A stretch of DNA of 21,893 nucleotides from CAZSIA01 sp045126355 (GTDB lineage: Bacteria > Bacillota_I > Bacilli_A > Acholeplasmatales > Anaeroplasmataceae), in contig JBGVOE010000019.1 in assembly GCA_045126355.1 (NCBI GenBank), positions 1 to 21,893 of the forward strand, given 5' to 3'. Below are positions 7,148 through 15,218 of the stretch, piece after piece. How positions within the stretch are numbered: position 1 is the stretch's first letter; each line of letters opens with the position of its first letter. Made by a program: the position numbers and the translations under genes. The notes beneath the pieces are model-generated. The model worked only from the letters and a program-made list of their open reading frames with translations, was not told the origin of the DNA and made no database searches.

Positions 7148-8027
7148 TAGTTATAAAAAAGAATGGAAAGAAGTTATTGAAACTATTTCTAACGAAATCA
7201 AAAGAGACAACATAATGATTGAAAAGGATGTAATTCAATCAATGATTTTATATGAATTAACAAAATACGATTTTCCATTTGTATTTAAGGGTGGAACTTC
7301 ATTATCAAAAGCATATAACCTTATTGATCGTTTTTCGGAAGATATAGATTTATCGTTATCTAAATTACCATCAGATAGTGAAAAGAAAAAATCAAAAGAA
7401 ATAATATTAGAAGTGGCAGATAAATTAGGGCTAAAACTTTTAAATCCTGAAAACATTAAATCAAGATATGACTATAACAAATATGTTTTTAAATATGAAT
7501 CGTTGTTTACAAATTTTGACTTAGAAATTATCATCGAGACTAGTTATTATCAAGAATCTTATCCTGTTATTAATCATAAAATTAATAGTTTTATAGGTAA
7601 ATTTTGTGAAGAAAGTAACATAAAATTACCGATACCTTTTGAGGCTATTGATTTTAAAATGAATGTTCAATCATTAGAAAGAACTTTTGTTGATAAAGTT
7701 TTCGCTGTATGTGATTACAGGTTAGAAAACATGTGGGAAAGAGATTCGAGACATTTATATGATATAGCTAAAATTTATACTCATGTTGATTTTAATGATA
7801 TTAAAACATTAATTATAATGGTTAGAAATGATAGGATGAAATCTAAAAACAATCCATCAGCTCAACCTCAATATGTTATTAATGATTTATTAAAAGAAAT
7901 TATAAATAATAAATTCTTTGAACGTGATTATAATGATTTGACAAATAAATTATTATATGAACAATATCCATATGATAAAGCAATAATGAATGGAATTGGC
8001 AAAGTCATCAACTTAAATATATTTTAA
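7134..8027 (+). CDS. AbiEii-type nucleotidyltransferase toxin
   Basis: A 297-residue nucleotidyltransferase of the AbiEii/AbiGii (PF08843) family. The hallmark motifs are FKGGTSLSKAY (51-61) and RFSEDIDLSLS (66-76), with metal-binding aspartates D70 and D72. In known type IV systems such toxins inhibit growth on phage infection, and the related MenT enzymes modify tRNA 3' ends; the substrate here is unknown. The start ATG 7134 lies eight bases after GGAGG (7121-7125), overlapping the antitoxin gene, so translation is coupled. It is the last gene before the second spoIVA repeat, whose hairpin may also end this transcript. Confidence 0.9.
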   Translation: MNWYSSYKKEWKEVIETISNEIKRDNIMIEKDVIQSMILYELTKYDFPFVFKGGTSLSKAYNLIDRFSEDIDLSLSKLPSDSEKKKSKEIILEVADKLGLKLLNPENIKSRYDYNKYVFKYESLFTNFDLEIIIETSYYQESYPVINHKINSFIGKFCEESNIKLPIPFEAIDFKMNVQSLERTFVDKVFAVCDYRLENMWERDSRHLYDIAKIYTHVDFNDIKTLIIMVRNDRMKSKNNPSAQPQYVINDLLKEIINNKFFERDYNDLTNKLLYEQYPYDKAIMNGIGKVINLNIF

Positions 8028-8067
8028 TATTACCACTAATGTAGTTTAAAATTTCATAAATATTAGT

Positions 8068-8105
8068 AACCTTTCATATACTTTAACGAGAAAATATGGG
8101 AGGTT
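8068..8105 (+). repeat. spoIVA-repeat hairpin, copy 2
   Basis: AACCTTTCATAT (8068-8079) pairs with ATATGGGAGGTT (8094-8105) with two G-U pairs, followed by TTTTATT and an ATG at 8112. The GGGAGG in the right arm serves as ribosome binding site of the fragment and would be sequestered when folded. The stem followed by T's could also stop transcription from the AbiE operon. Confidence 0.75.
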
Positions 8106-8111
8106 TTTATT

Positions 8112-8210
8112 ATGAAAGAAGAAAAAACATTAGAGGCTATTGTAAAAAGATGCCAGGGTGAATGTTATATTGGAATAGTTGGCCCAGTAACACCAACCGG
8201 GAATTGTTGA
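8112..8210 (+). pseudogene. spoIVA: truncated 5' fragment of spoIVA, copy 2
   Basis: An open frame of 32 codons: MKEEKTLEAIVKRCQGECYI, then GIVGPVTPTGNC and TGA. The first 26 residues match the N-terminus of SpoIVA, the ATPase that polymerises into the spore coat basement layer (family pattern DIAERTGGDIYLGVVGPVRTGKSTFI). The Walker A region is degraded: TPTGNC aligns with R(T/S)GKS after an extra codon. The rest of the ~490-residue protein is missing. A strong terminator follows, so the unit is a non-functional relic, though a short peptide could still be made. Confidence 0.75.
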
Positions 8211-8214
8211 ATTT

Positions 8215-8244
8215 TTAATAACCTAAAGGGTTATTAACTTTTTC
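8215..8244 (+). terminator. rho-independent terminator
   Basis: TTAATAACC (8215-8223) pairs perfectly with GGTTATTAA (8229-8237), then CTTTTTC. It lies immediately after the spoIVA fragment. A second, weaker GGG/CCC hairpin with a seven-T tail follows at 8281-8300. Confidence 0.75.
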
Positions 8245-8321
8245 AAAAAAATAGGCAAAAGTTTGCAATATATATGCACGGGGTTAAAGTCCCTTTTTTT
8301 GTTGATTAAAATGAGACTAAA

Positions 8322-8349
8322 TTGACATAAAAAATATAAGTAGTATAAT
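8322..8349 (+). promoter_or_regulatory. sigma-A promoter of the LuxR-type regulator
   Basis: Consensus TTGACA (8322-8327) and TATAAT (8344-8349) separated by 16 bases, about 65 bases before ATG 8415. Confidence 0.8.
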
Positions 8350-8355
8350 ATATGT

Positions 8356-8403
8356 GTACGCAATGGCGACAAAAATAAAGGTTTAAAAGTACGCAATCGC
8401 GTA
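8356..8403. promoter_or_regulatory. duplicated operator-like motif GTACGCAATnGCG
   Basis: GTACGCAATGGCG (8356-8368) is repeated as GTACGCAATCGCG (8389-8401), 33 bases apart, between the promoter and the regulator gene. The second copy contains the inverted repeat TACGC-AATC-GCGTA. Three helical turns of spacing place both sites on the same DNA face. This is a likely binding site, perhaps for the regulator itself. Confidence 0.55.
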
Positions 8404-8414
8404 TAGGTGGATAT

Positions 8415-9635
8415 ATGAATTTAATGACAGTTAATGAAGCTGCAACTAAGTGGCAAGTATCAATAAGAAGAGTTCAAAGATTATGTAGTGATGGAAGAGT
8501 TAAAGGTGCAACCAAATTTGGCAAAGCTTGGATGATTCCGGCTGATGCAGTATTACCAACGCAATCTAAAGAGCTTCAAACAAATCTTCCAATGCCAAAG
8601 AAAACTCCTTTCTTAGATATGACAAATATATATAAAGAAGCTGGAAATGCAGATGAATGTGGAAATGTTTTAGAAGATAATCCAGAAGCTTTAGCTTTAT
8701 ATCAAGCTCAAATTGCATACCGTAGAGGTGATGTAGATAAAGTATATGATAAAGCAAGATACTTTCTAAAAGAACATTCAGGAACATATGCTATTTTAGG
8801 TGCAGGTATGTTATTAGCCCAATGTGCTATTTGGCGTGGTGATATTGATTTATGGTATGAAGCTAAAAAACATATTTGTGAAGCACCAACGCAAACACAA
8901 GAAGAACGTGAAATAGTATCACTAGCTTTAGCAATTGCTGATAGCAGTCTTTATAATAATAAAGACTTTCCAGATTGGTTTAAACGTGGTAATTTTGAAC
9001 TTTTACCACCAGATGCACACCCTGCAGCTAAAGTTTTCTATATAAAATACCTATATATGGATGCATATGCAGTAGCAACAAAAGAATTACAAATGGAAGG
9101 ATTTACTGGTTTATCATTAATGAGTATTATGTCATTTACTATTGAACCATTAATATCTCAAGCAGTAGTTGATAAAACAATAATACCTGAAATATATTTA
9201 AGATTATCATGTGCAGTTGCATATTATATAACTAATCAAAAAGAAAATGCCATACTTCATTTGGATAAAGCAATTAAATTAGCTTGTAAGGATAAGCTAT
9301 ATGGAATACTTACAGAATACGTTAGACATTTTGGAGGATTATTAGAAGAAAGAGTTGAACTTATTGATCCTCTTGGAGTTCAAATTATAACTGGCTTATC
9401 ATATAGATATAATATAGGATGGGCAAAGATATCTGGAACTGTAAGAAATAAATATATAGCTACTAACTTAACAACAAAAGAACATGAAATTGCAAAACTT
9501 TCATCATTTGGATTTAAAGCAAAAGAAATCGCAAATATGTTATTTATGTCTGAATCAGCGGTAAAACAAACAATAATAAGAATACTAAATAAAACAGGAT
9601 TAAATGATAAAAAAGATTTAGTTTATATAATTTAA
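8415..9635 (+). CDS. LuxR-family transcriptional regulator with an extra N-terminal DNA-binding domain
   Basis: A 406-residue regulator. Residues 1-50 (MTVNEAATKWQVSIRRVQRL...GKAWMIPADAV) form a MerR/excisionase-like helix-turn-helix. Residues ~90-310 are helical with TPR-like character and several aromatic-rich segments. Residues ~350-406 are a GerE/LuxR helix-turn-helix (LTTKEHEIAKLSSFGFKAKEI, then SESAVKQTIIRILNKTG). Two DNA-binding domains in one chain could bridge the paired sites at 8356 and 8389. The start is ATG 8415 after AGGTGG; an in-frame ATG at 8424 is possible. It sits alone upstream of the surface-protein operon and probably controls it (inference from position). No receiver or autoinducer domain is visible. 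Confidence 0.85.
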   Translation: MNLMTVNEAATKWQVSIRRVQRLCSDGRVKGATKFGKAWMIPADAVLPTQSKELQTNLPMPKKTPFLDMTNIYKEAGNADECGNVLEDNPEALALYQAQIAYRRGDVDKVYDKARYFLKEHSGTYAILGAGMLLAQCAIWRGDIDLWYEAKKHICEAPTQTQEEREIVSLALAIADSSLYNNKDFPDWFKRGNFELLPPDAHPAAKVFYIKYLYMDAYAVATKELQMEGFTGLSLMSIMSFTIEPLISQAVVDKTIIPEIYLRLSCAVAYYITNQKENAILHLDKAIKLACKDKLYGILTEYVRHFGGLLEERVELIDPLGVQIITGLSYRYNIGWAKISGTVRNKYIATNLTTKEHEIAKLSSFGFKAKEIANMLFMSESAVKQTIIRILNKTGLNDKKDLVYII

Positions 9636-9639
9636 ATTG

Positions 9640-9695
9640 AAAAAATGTCTAAAAAAAAGGTAAAAAAAATGTCTAAAAAAAGCATTTTAAGACAT
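9640..9695. repeat. direct and inverted repeats around ATGTCT
   Basis: AAAAAATGTCTAAAAAAA occurs exactly at 9640-9657 and again at 9664-9681, 24 bases apart. AGACAT (9690-9695) is the inverse of the core. It lies between the regulator and the next operon, and may be a regulatory site or a simple A-rich duplication. Confidence 0.45.
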
Positions 9696-9713
9696 CACAA
9701 CTAAATATTTATG

Positions 9714-9755
9714 AATGCTATAATATTGTCGATGATGAGTTATAGCATTTTTTTT
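9714..9755 (+). terminator. terminator after the LuxR-type regulator
   Basis: AATGCTATAA (9714-9723) pairs perfectly with TTATAGCATT (9740-9749), with an eight-T run through 9755. The left arm also contains an extended -10 (TGCTATAAT, 9716-9724) that could start transcription of the downstream operon, although the -35 region is poor. Confidence 0.75.
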
Positions 9756-9778
9756 ATTGCAAAAAGGAGGATACTTTT

Positions 9779-10111
9779 ATGAATAAAATAAAAGAAGGCG
9801 ACTTATATAAAGTCCTGAAAATGTCTGACTTAACGTTTGAAATAAAATACGGATATTATGACGAAGGTGATAGATATTCAAAATACAATGAACCTATTCC
9901 TATTTATCCTAATTTTTTAGAAAATCCAACCTATACAAAAGAAGGATTTCCTCTAGTAACTCAAATGCAAAACCAATGTAAGTATTATGTTGGTAATAAA
10001 AATTCAGAATCATGCCATGGATGTAGATACTTACAAATAATTAAAGATTTATTTGGAATATGTACATGTCCTTACAATAACCAAAAGAAAGAAGATGAAG
10101 TATATGAGTAA
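9779..10111 (+). CDS. small cysteine-rich protein of unknown function
   Basis: A 110-residue soluble protein with an excellent ribosome binding site (AAAGGAGG, eight bases before ATG). The C-terminal third has a spaced cysteine set: C67, then CHGC about a dozen residues later, then CTC (ESCHGCRYLQIIKDLFGICT). This could bind zinc or an iron-sulfur cluster. No signal peptide or membrane segment. I do not recognise the family. Its end overlaps the start of the large surface protein by eight bases, so the two are co-transcribed and probably translationally coupled. Confidence 0.72.
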   Translation: MNKIKEGDLYKVLKMSDLTFEIKYGYYDEGDRYSKYNEPIPIYPNFLENPTYTKEGFPLVTQMQNQCKYYVGNKNSESCHGCRYLQIIKDLFGICTCPYNNQKKEDEVYE

Positions 10112-13100
10112 GAAATTAATAACAATTATAAGTAGTGCAGTTGCCTTAATTGGACTAGTAACATCGCTATTACTTTTAATACCAAATGAATGTAAACACG
10201 AATATGATCATGCATGTGATAGTATTTGTAATTTATGCGAAGAAGAAAGAACAATTGAGCATGATTGGAAAAATGCAGATTGTATAAATCCAAAAACATG
10301 TAATATATGTCAAACTCAAGAAGGTGAAGCTTTAGGGCATGATTGGACTACCCCAGATGTTGATCAGTGCGAAGTTCAATCTACTTGCTCTCGATGTGGA
10401 GTAACTGAAGGAGAAAATAAGGAACATGTTTACGATAATGATTGTGATATTTCTTGTAACATTTGTGATTACATAAGAACGACTGAGCATTCACCAAACG
10501 AAGATGATGGTGATTGTACTACAGAAATAATTTGTTCTATTTGTGGTGCGGTAACAACACCTGCAAAGAGTGTACATATTCCAAATGGCGATGATAATGA
10601 TTGCTCAACTGCAGTTTCTTGTTCTGTATGTAACCAAATAATAATTGAAGCAAAGAATCACGATTTCAGCGGAAATTGGGAAAAGGATGCAAGCGGACAT
10701 TGGCATGTATGTAAAAATACTGGATGTAATGTAATAGACAAAAAAGAAAATCATATATCTGATGGTGCTGCAACTGAGGAAAAGGCTGAAAAGTGTACAC
10801 TATGTGAGTATATAATTACGCCAGAACTTGATCACACACATAACCATAACATTGCTATGTACAACACCGAATACCACTGGATTGAATGTGCTTGTGGTGA
10901 TAAGTCAGCAGTGACAGATCATATGTCAAATGATGACGATGGTGACTGCACAACAGCAGTGATTTGTTCAGGATGCGCATACGTAACTACTGCAGCAAGA
11001 ACTTCTCATGAAGCAGGTGCGGATGATGGAAATTGTACTACACCAATTATTTGTAAATATTGTACTAAAATCGCAGTAGCAAGTAATGTGGATCACGCTC
11101 CTAATTCAGATGATGGCGATTGCACAACTCCAATAGATTGCAGTGTTTGTGGAACAATAATTATTCCTGCAACAGACGGGCACTCAGCAGAACCTGATGA
11201 CCATGATTGCACAACAGCAACAAAGTGTGTAACCTGCGAAAAGATTCTAGTAGAAGCTAGAAACGAGCATACAGGTGGTATGGCAACTTGCGGTGTAAAG
11301 GCGGTCTGTGAGTTTTGTAATACTCCTTACGGAGAGCTAGAACCTGATAATCATCTAATTGTTGATGGCTCATGTGCTTGCGGTGAAAAGTGGTATATTG
11401 ATGCCACTAAATTGACAGCAGAACAATTGAATGCAGCTGTAACTGAAAAACTTGAAGCAGGAGAAACTGATATTGAAATCGTTCTTGCACCAGATGCACC
11501 TGCTGAGATGATTACCGCTATCCGTCGTGCTATCTGCGATACAGAGGGCGTGGCTGATGGCAGTATTAACCTTACTCTTAAGGGTGTCACTGTGATTCCA
11601 GATGATCCTAACCATGAAGGTGTTGGTTTTGCTGAGCGATGGGGCCAATGGGATGAGAACAATGTAGAAATCGTATCGAATGAAAGTGTAACTCAACTAG
11701 CATCTATTAATCTTCCTGATGTATTGACTATTGGATATTTTGCATTTTCTTTCTGTGAAAATTTGACTAAGGTCATAGCCCCAAATGTTCAAACGATTGG
11801 TTGGCATGCGTTACAATATACAGCACTTACAACGGTAGAATTTCCTGAATTGACTACGATTCCCTATGCGTTATTTGCTGGTACGTCAACTTTGACTTCT
11901 GCAAAATTTCAGAATGTTACAGTCGTTGAAAACGGTGGATTATTGATAGGGCGAGTTCTTGCGGAATCAATTCTATTGGAATTGACTACGGAGGGAGATA
12001 TCAGTTTCAATGGCAATAGTCATTTTAATGTTTCTTCTCAAAACTATTCAAATAAAGTAGACTTAGTACTTCACGCAAACAAGCGTACTGAAGTTATCTT
12101 TAACGATGATGGTACTGCCACTTGGAAAGGATATACATTTAAGTCTATTAGCTTTACTTGTTTAGATGGAACTACAAATCATGATTATCAATATTCTGAC
12201 AATGGCGATGGGACTCATAATTTCGGATGCACCATCTGTGACGATAAAATAATTGAAACTCATACCATTGTAGACCACGTTTGTACCGATTGCGGTGCAA
12301 TGGAAATTATAGTTAATTTCGATGCTGACGATTACGAATGGAAAACCGGCGATGAACTATTACTTTGTCGCATTTCACGTGACAACGAGTGGGAGGAATA
12401 TTGTTTTACAGCAAATGTTGCAGCTGATGGGACTGTAACATGGACACCAGATAAAACACTATATTGGGATGGTACAGGTGAGCATCGATTGATTATTAGT
12501 TATCCATGTACCGCTATAGGTTGGGATGACTTTGTTATTCCTGATGATCAAAGTGATGTGGAAAAACTTCGCGAATCTGACTTGATGAATGCAAGATGGA
12601 CAGGAACACCTACAACAAATGTTATCAATTTTGAATTGAAACACCGTATGGCAAAGATTACGATTAAGTATGTGCTTGCAAGCCAATTTGAAAGTATAGA
12701 AGATGTAACCGCAGAAATTTATAGCAATGCCAAGTATATCATCTTCAGCGATGCTGATGAATTACCTATGATTACCTCTGTTGGACAATACGATGCTTGG
12801 CTAACACCTTATTATACTGGAGAAGATATCGTTGGATACCATTATTTCACCGTATACGTAACTCCTGGTGAGTACAATACAGACGGATTGTTTAAGTTCT
12901 ATATTGATGGAGCAGAAGTGCAAATAGAAATAGGAAATTCCGGAGATGTAACACTTGAAGAAGGCGGCGAGTACACCTTTGAAGTCAAGGTCGGCAAGAA
13001 TAAAGTGAACGTTTTGACAGAATATGTCACGATTAGCGGTAACCCCGGCGGCTGGACCGTTTTTGCCGAAGAAAATCTCAATGCGAAAACTATCATTGGA

Positions 13101-14285
13101 ACACCCAGTGATGGAAAAAATGACTGGGCAGTTGGCGATCAGGTATATGTTACCCTTCACTCGGATTACTTCGGAACGCAAACCTACGTTTATACGTATG
13201 ACGGAAACGGTTGGGAATTTGAGGATGATGCCTTCCGATATTTAGAAGATGAAATAGCTACCGTGACAGCAATCTATGCACCATGCTATGAGTACGATTG
13301 GTTCAATGAACAACTTGTACTTACTGAAGGCATGAAGTTTGGTATGACAGAATATATTGTGGCTGATTGCAAAATGGATAATTGGTATAGTATTAATGTT
13401 AATTTTTCTAATGTGATTCCTAATTATAGCCGTCTACGTATCGTAGGTCAAGCAAATACAACTTACACAGTAAATGCTACAAGTTTCACTCCTGCAGGAG
13501 AAATTGAAACTGGCACATACACTTACACTATTACTACCGATGAGAATGGTAATGCCTATTTATACGGTTTATTTATTGAAGATGCTACAGTGACTGTAGA
13601 AAAGGGCGAAGTGACTCTTACAAACTATACCTTTGCCACAGCAACAGAAGCAAATAAGAGCTATGCACTTGAGACAAGAGCTGTTATTGATGGGACTTTA
13701 GGTGGTAAAAGTGTTGCTACCGAAGAAGATATTAACGCATTGGTAGAACAGTTTAAAGTGTATGTAGACAACGGAATTACAACGATTATCGTAACTGGCA
13801 ATGAACCCGCTTGTATTTATATTGATTATTTAGACTCAGATATGCCTGCTGTATCTGAAGCGCTTTATCGTTTGACAAACGAGAAATCAACAAGTGTATA
13901 TTGTGGTACGATAGATTTGATACTTCCAGATGCTACGTTTTTGACATACATGGAGTTTTGTAGTACATATGCGCTCAATAGCGTGACTCTTCCCAAAGTA
14001 ACAAAACTGGCAGATCAAGCTTTTCATGATACACCATACTTACGAACAATCACATTTGGTTCCGTACTTACAGAAGTAAATGAGACGGGCGGAGTTATGT
14101 TTGCTCTGATTGGATATAAAGTCGGAGGCTGTGATTTGATTCTGAACTGCGGACAGATGAACGAAAGCAGCGTATCAACACCTGATCTTACCACAAACAT
14201 CTGGCGTTTCAAATACAATAACGAATTCAAGAGCATCACGCTGATCCATACAGGCGAGTGCGACGATTGTAAAGCAAATAAATAA
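10104..14285 (+). CDS. large membrane-anchored surface protein: Cys/His repeats, BspA-type LRRs and a fimbrillin-like middle
   Basis: About 1393 residues from ATG 10104 (ATG 10095 is also possible). A hydrophobic segment at 5-27 after MSKK is a signal peptide or anchor; no LPxTG is present. Residues ~30-430 are tandem ~28-30 residue repeats with consensus DDGDCTTxIxCSxCG...H, where CxxC pairs and His suggest metal binding or disulfides. Residues ~435-640 and ~1215-1380 are two BspA-like leucine-rich modules (INLPDVLTIGYFAFSFCENL; VTLPKVTKLADQAFHDTPYL). Each is preceded by a similar lead-in with a short helix and G-x-T-x-I-x-I-V. Between them (~735-1160) is a region resembling Bacteroidetes fimbrillin-like domains (LKHRMAKITIKYVLA; VTWTPDKTLYWDG). 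The 3' half is less AT-rich than its neighbours, with more GGC/ACC/ATC codons, suggesting acquisition. Likely a host or bacterial adhesin; this is inferred from architecture. Confidence 0.75.
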   Translation: MSKKLITIISSAVALIGLVTSLLLLIPNECKHEYDHACDSICNLCEEERTIEHDWKNADCINPKTCNICQTQEGEALGHDWTTPDVDQCEVQSTCSRCGVTEGENKEHVYDNDCDISCNICDYIRTTEHSPNEDDGDCTTEIICSICGAVTTPAKSVHIPNGDDNDCSTAVSCSVCNQIIIEAKNHDFSGNWEKDASGHWHVCKNTGCNVIDKKENHISDGAATEEKAEKCTLCEYIITPELDHTHNHNIAMYNTEYHWIECACGDKSAVTDHMSNDDDGDCTTAVICSGCAYVTTAARTSHEAGADDGNCTTPIICKYCTKIAVASNVDHAPNSDDGDCTTPIDCSVCGTIIIPATDGHSAEPDDHDCTTATKCVTCEKILVEARNEHTGGMATCGVKAVCEFCNTPYGELEPDNHLIVDGSCACGEKWYIDATKLTAEQLNAAVTEKLEAGETDIEIVLAPDAPAEMITAIRRAICDTEGVADGSINLTLKGVTVIPDDPNHEGVGFAERWGQWDENNVEIVSNESVTQLASINLPDVLTIGYFAFSFCENLTKVIAPNVQTIGWHALQYTALTTVEFPELTTIPYALFAGTSTLTSAKFQNVTVVENGGLLIGRVLAESILLELTTEGDISFNGNSHFNVSSQNYSNKVDLVLHANKRTEVIFNDDGTATWKGYTFKSISFTCLDGTTNHDYQYSDNGDGTHNFGCTICDDKIIETHTIVDHVCTDCGAMEIIVNFDADDYEWKTGDELLLCRISRDNEWEEYCFTANVAADGTVTWTPDKTLYWDGTGEHRLIISYPCTAIGWDDFVIPDDQSDVEKLRESDLMNARWTGTPTTNVINFELKHRMAKITIKYVLASQFESIEDVTAEIYSNAKYIIFSDADELPMITSVGQYDAWLTPYYTGEDIVGYHYFTVYVTPGEYNTDGLFKFYIDGAEVQIEIGNSGDVTLEEGGEYTFEVKVGKNKVNVLTEYVTISGNPGGWTVFAEENLNAKTIIGTPSDGKNDWAVGDQVYVTLHSDYFGTQTYVYTYDGNGWEFEDDAFRYLEDEIATVTAIYAPCYEYDWFNEQLVLTEGMKFGMTEYIVADCKMDNWYSINVNFSNVIPNYSRLRIVGQANTTYTVNATSFTPAGEIETGTYTYTITTDENGNAYLYGLFIEDATVTVEKGEVTLTNYTFATATEANKSYALETRAVIDGTLGGKSVATEEDINALVEQFKVYVDNGITTIIVTGNEPACIYIDYLDSDMPAVSEALYRLTNEKSTSVYCGTIDLILPDATFLTYMEFCSTYALNSVTLPKVTKLADQAFHDTPYLRTITFGSVLTEVNETGGVMFALIGYKVGGCDLILNCGQMNESSVSTPDLTTNIWRFKYNNEFKSITLIHTGECDDCKANK

Positions 14286-14308
14286 TCACTATAAAAATAT
14301 ATTATTTA

Positions 14309-14341
14309 AGTATCAGATTAAAAAAACTGGTACTTTTTTTA
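14309..14341 (+). terminator. terminator after the surface protein gene
   Basis: AGTATCAG (14309-14316) pairs with CTGGTACT (14327-14334) with one G-U pair, followed by a seven-T run. Confidence 0.75.
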
Positions 14342-14406
14342 TGCAAAAATTTTTAACTTTTTTTATTTTTCCCACTTACGTATCCCCCCCTCCCTTAATA
14401 AAATAA

Positions 14407-14442
14407 GGCCGTAATCAGGGATGTGAGTGTTTGGCTGGTTAC
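14407..14442 (+). promoter_or_regulatory. possible structured leader before family X gene
   Basis: GTAATCA (14411-14417) can pair with TGGTTAC (14436-14442), while GCC (14408-14410) can pair with GGC (14433-14435) in pseudoknot order. It is followed by AAGGAG and ATG 14472, and preceded by a C-rich tract (14385-14394). It matches no riboswitch I know; low confidence. Confidence 0.2.
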
Positions 14443-14471
14443 AAATATTTGAAATTTAAGGAGAAAGAAAA

Positions 14472-15047
14472 ATGAATCAAAACCAAACTACAGTTCTTAT
14501 TGTTAAGAACAACGAAATTAAAGATATTGTAATCCCAAGATGGGAAAATAAGTTCAATGCTAATGGAGCTGCAGACGTTCAATTTACGAAAGGATACAAA
14601 GACGGTAAACGTGTTGTAAATATCGCAGTTCAAGTACGTGACAAGAAAACGCGATTCCAATACGAAGGTGATGCTGATGACATTTAATTAGAATGTTCTA
14701 GACCAATTTCATTACCTGCATTCTATGCTATTGCTTCTAATAGACGTAAGTTTAGAGCATCAAAAGAAGCTCGCTCAATGATGATGGGCCGCTTTCCAGC
14801 ATACTTCTATAAAACTTATGCACCTGACGGTAAATTATATTATGCAGAGGGTGTTGTGATGGGTACAACGGATCAACCTATCTACAGAAAGTTTTTCTTA
14901 AATGGTTACTATAACGTAGTATTAGAAAAAGAAATCGATCCAGAATTCGTATTTGAAGAATACGTAAGAGAACATGACTTGGATGAACGTCCAGTTGAAG
15001 AAGAACAAGAATTGTTTGGAACTTACTACGAGCCTGAGAACGAATAG
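14472..15047 (+). pseudogene. family X gene (conserved hypothetical) split by an in-frame TAA
   Basis: Two open stretches lie in the same frame: 71 residues from ATG 14472 (MNQNQTTVLIVKNNEIKDIV...) with a good AAGGAG site, then TAA at 14685-14687. A second stretch follows directly (LECSRPISLPAFYAIASNRR...) to 15047. Together they give about 191 residues. The relic at 6230 has Gln (CAG) where TAA stands, so CAA to TAA is the simplest cause. The beta-rich N-part and the part with SMMMGRFPAYFYKTYAPDGK look conserved; the C-terminus is acidic. I recognise no family. The second part could restart at ATG 14778 but has no ribosome binding site. Synonymous choices (CGT, AAC, GTA) look less AT-biased than those of its neighbours. 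Confidence 0.65.
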
Positions 15048-15083
15048 TTATTAAGTAATATCAGTAAAGTAAAATTGTTTAAA

Positions 15084-15168
15084 GCGACATTTATTGTGAC
15101 AATATAGTGACAAAAAAACATTTATTGTGACATTTATTGTGACATTTATTGTGACGTTTGTAGTGACA
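15084..15168. repeat. array of 12-base TTTATTGTGACA repeats (operator-like)
   Basis: GTGAC occurs at 15096, 15107, 15127, 15139, 15151 and 15163, plus a GCGAC at 15084. The last four are exactly 12 bases apart and share the unit TTTATTGTGACA. The final unit overlaps the -35 box of the next gene, so it looks like a binding-site array for a repressor or activator rather than a random repeat. Confidence 0.75.
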
Positions 15169-15191
15169 TTTTTGATTATTTATTATATAAT
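15163..15191 (+). promoter_or_regulatory. promoter of the AlbA_2-type gene
   Basis: GTGACA (15163-15168, one base from TTGACA) and TATAAT (15186-15191) separated by 17 bases. The -35 is itself the last repeat of the array, implying regulation by whatever binds there. Confidence 0.65.
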
Positions 15192-15218
15192 AAAGATGAA
15201 TGAAAGCGAGGGAGTATT

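Noticed and set aside
8112..8210. Functional small peptide gene rather than spoIVA relic
   Set aside because: The sequence matches the SpoIVA N-terminus and stops within the ATPase motif. The copies differ in their tail and one is broken by a stop and a deletion, so selection for a peptide is not supported, though expression cannot be excluded.
10053..10103. Upstream extension of the large surface protein
   Set aside because: The extension would lie inside the coding region of the Cys-rich gene and places charged residues before the hydrophobic signal segment. ATG 10104 (or 10095) fits better.
11351..13245. Several long minus-strand and alternate-frame openings within the surface protein gene
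   Set aside because: They lack ribosome binding sites and recognisable domains. The + frame shows clear repeats and LRRs, so these are shadows of a long, less AT-rich gene.
14685..14687. TAA inside the family X gene as a recoded sense codon
   Set aside because: TAA ends many other genes in the window normally, and the related fragment has CAG at this place, so a mutation is simpler than recoding.
15084..15168. CRISPR-like or origin iteron array
   Set aside because: The units are only 12 bases without unique spacers, no cas or rep gene is near, and the last unit overlaps a promoter -35, which favours an operator array.
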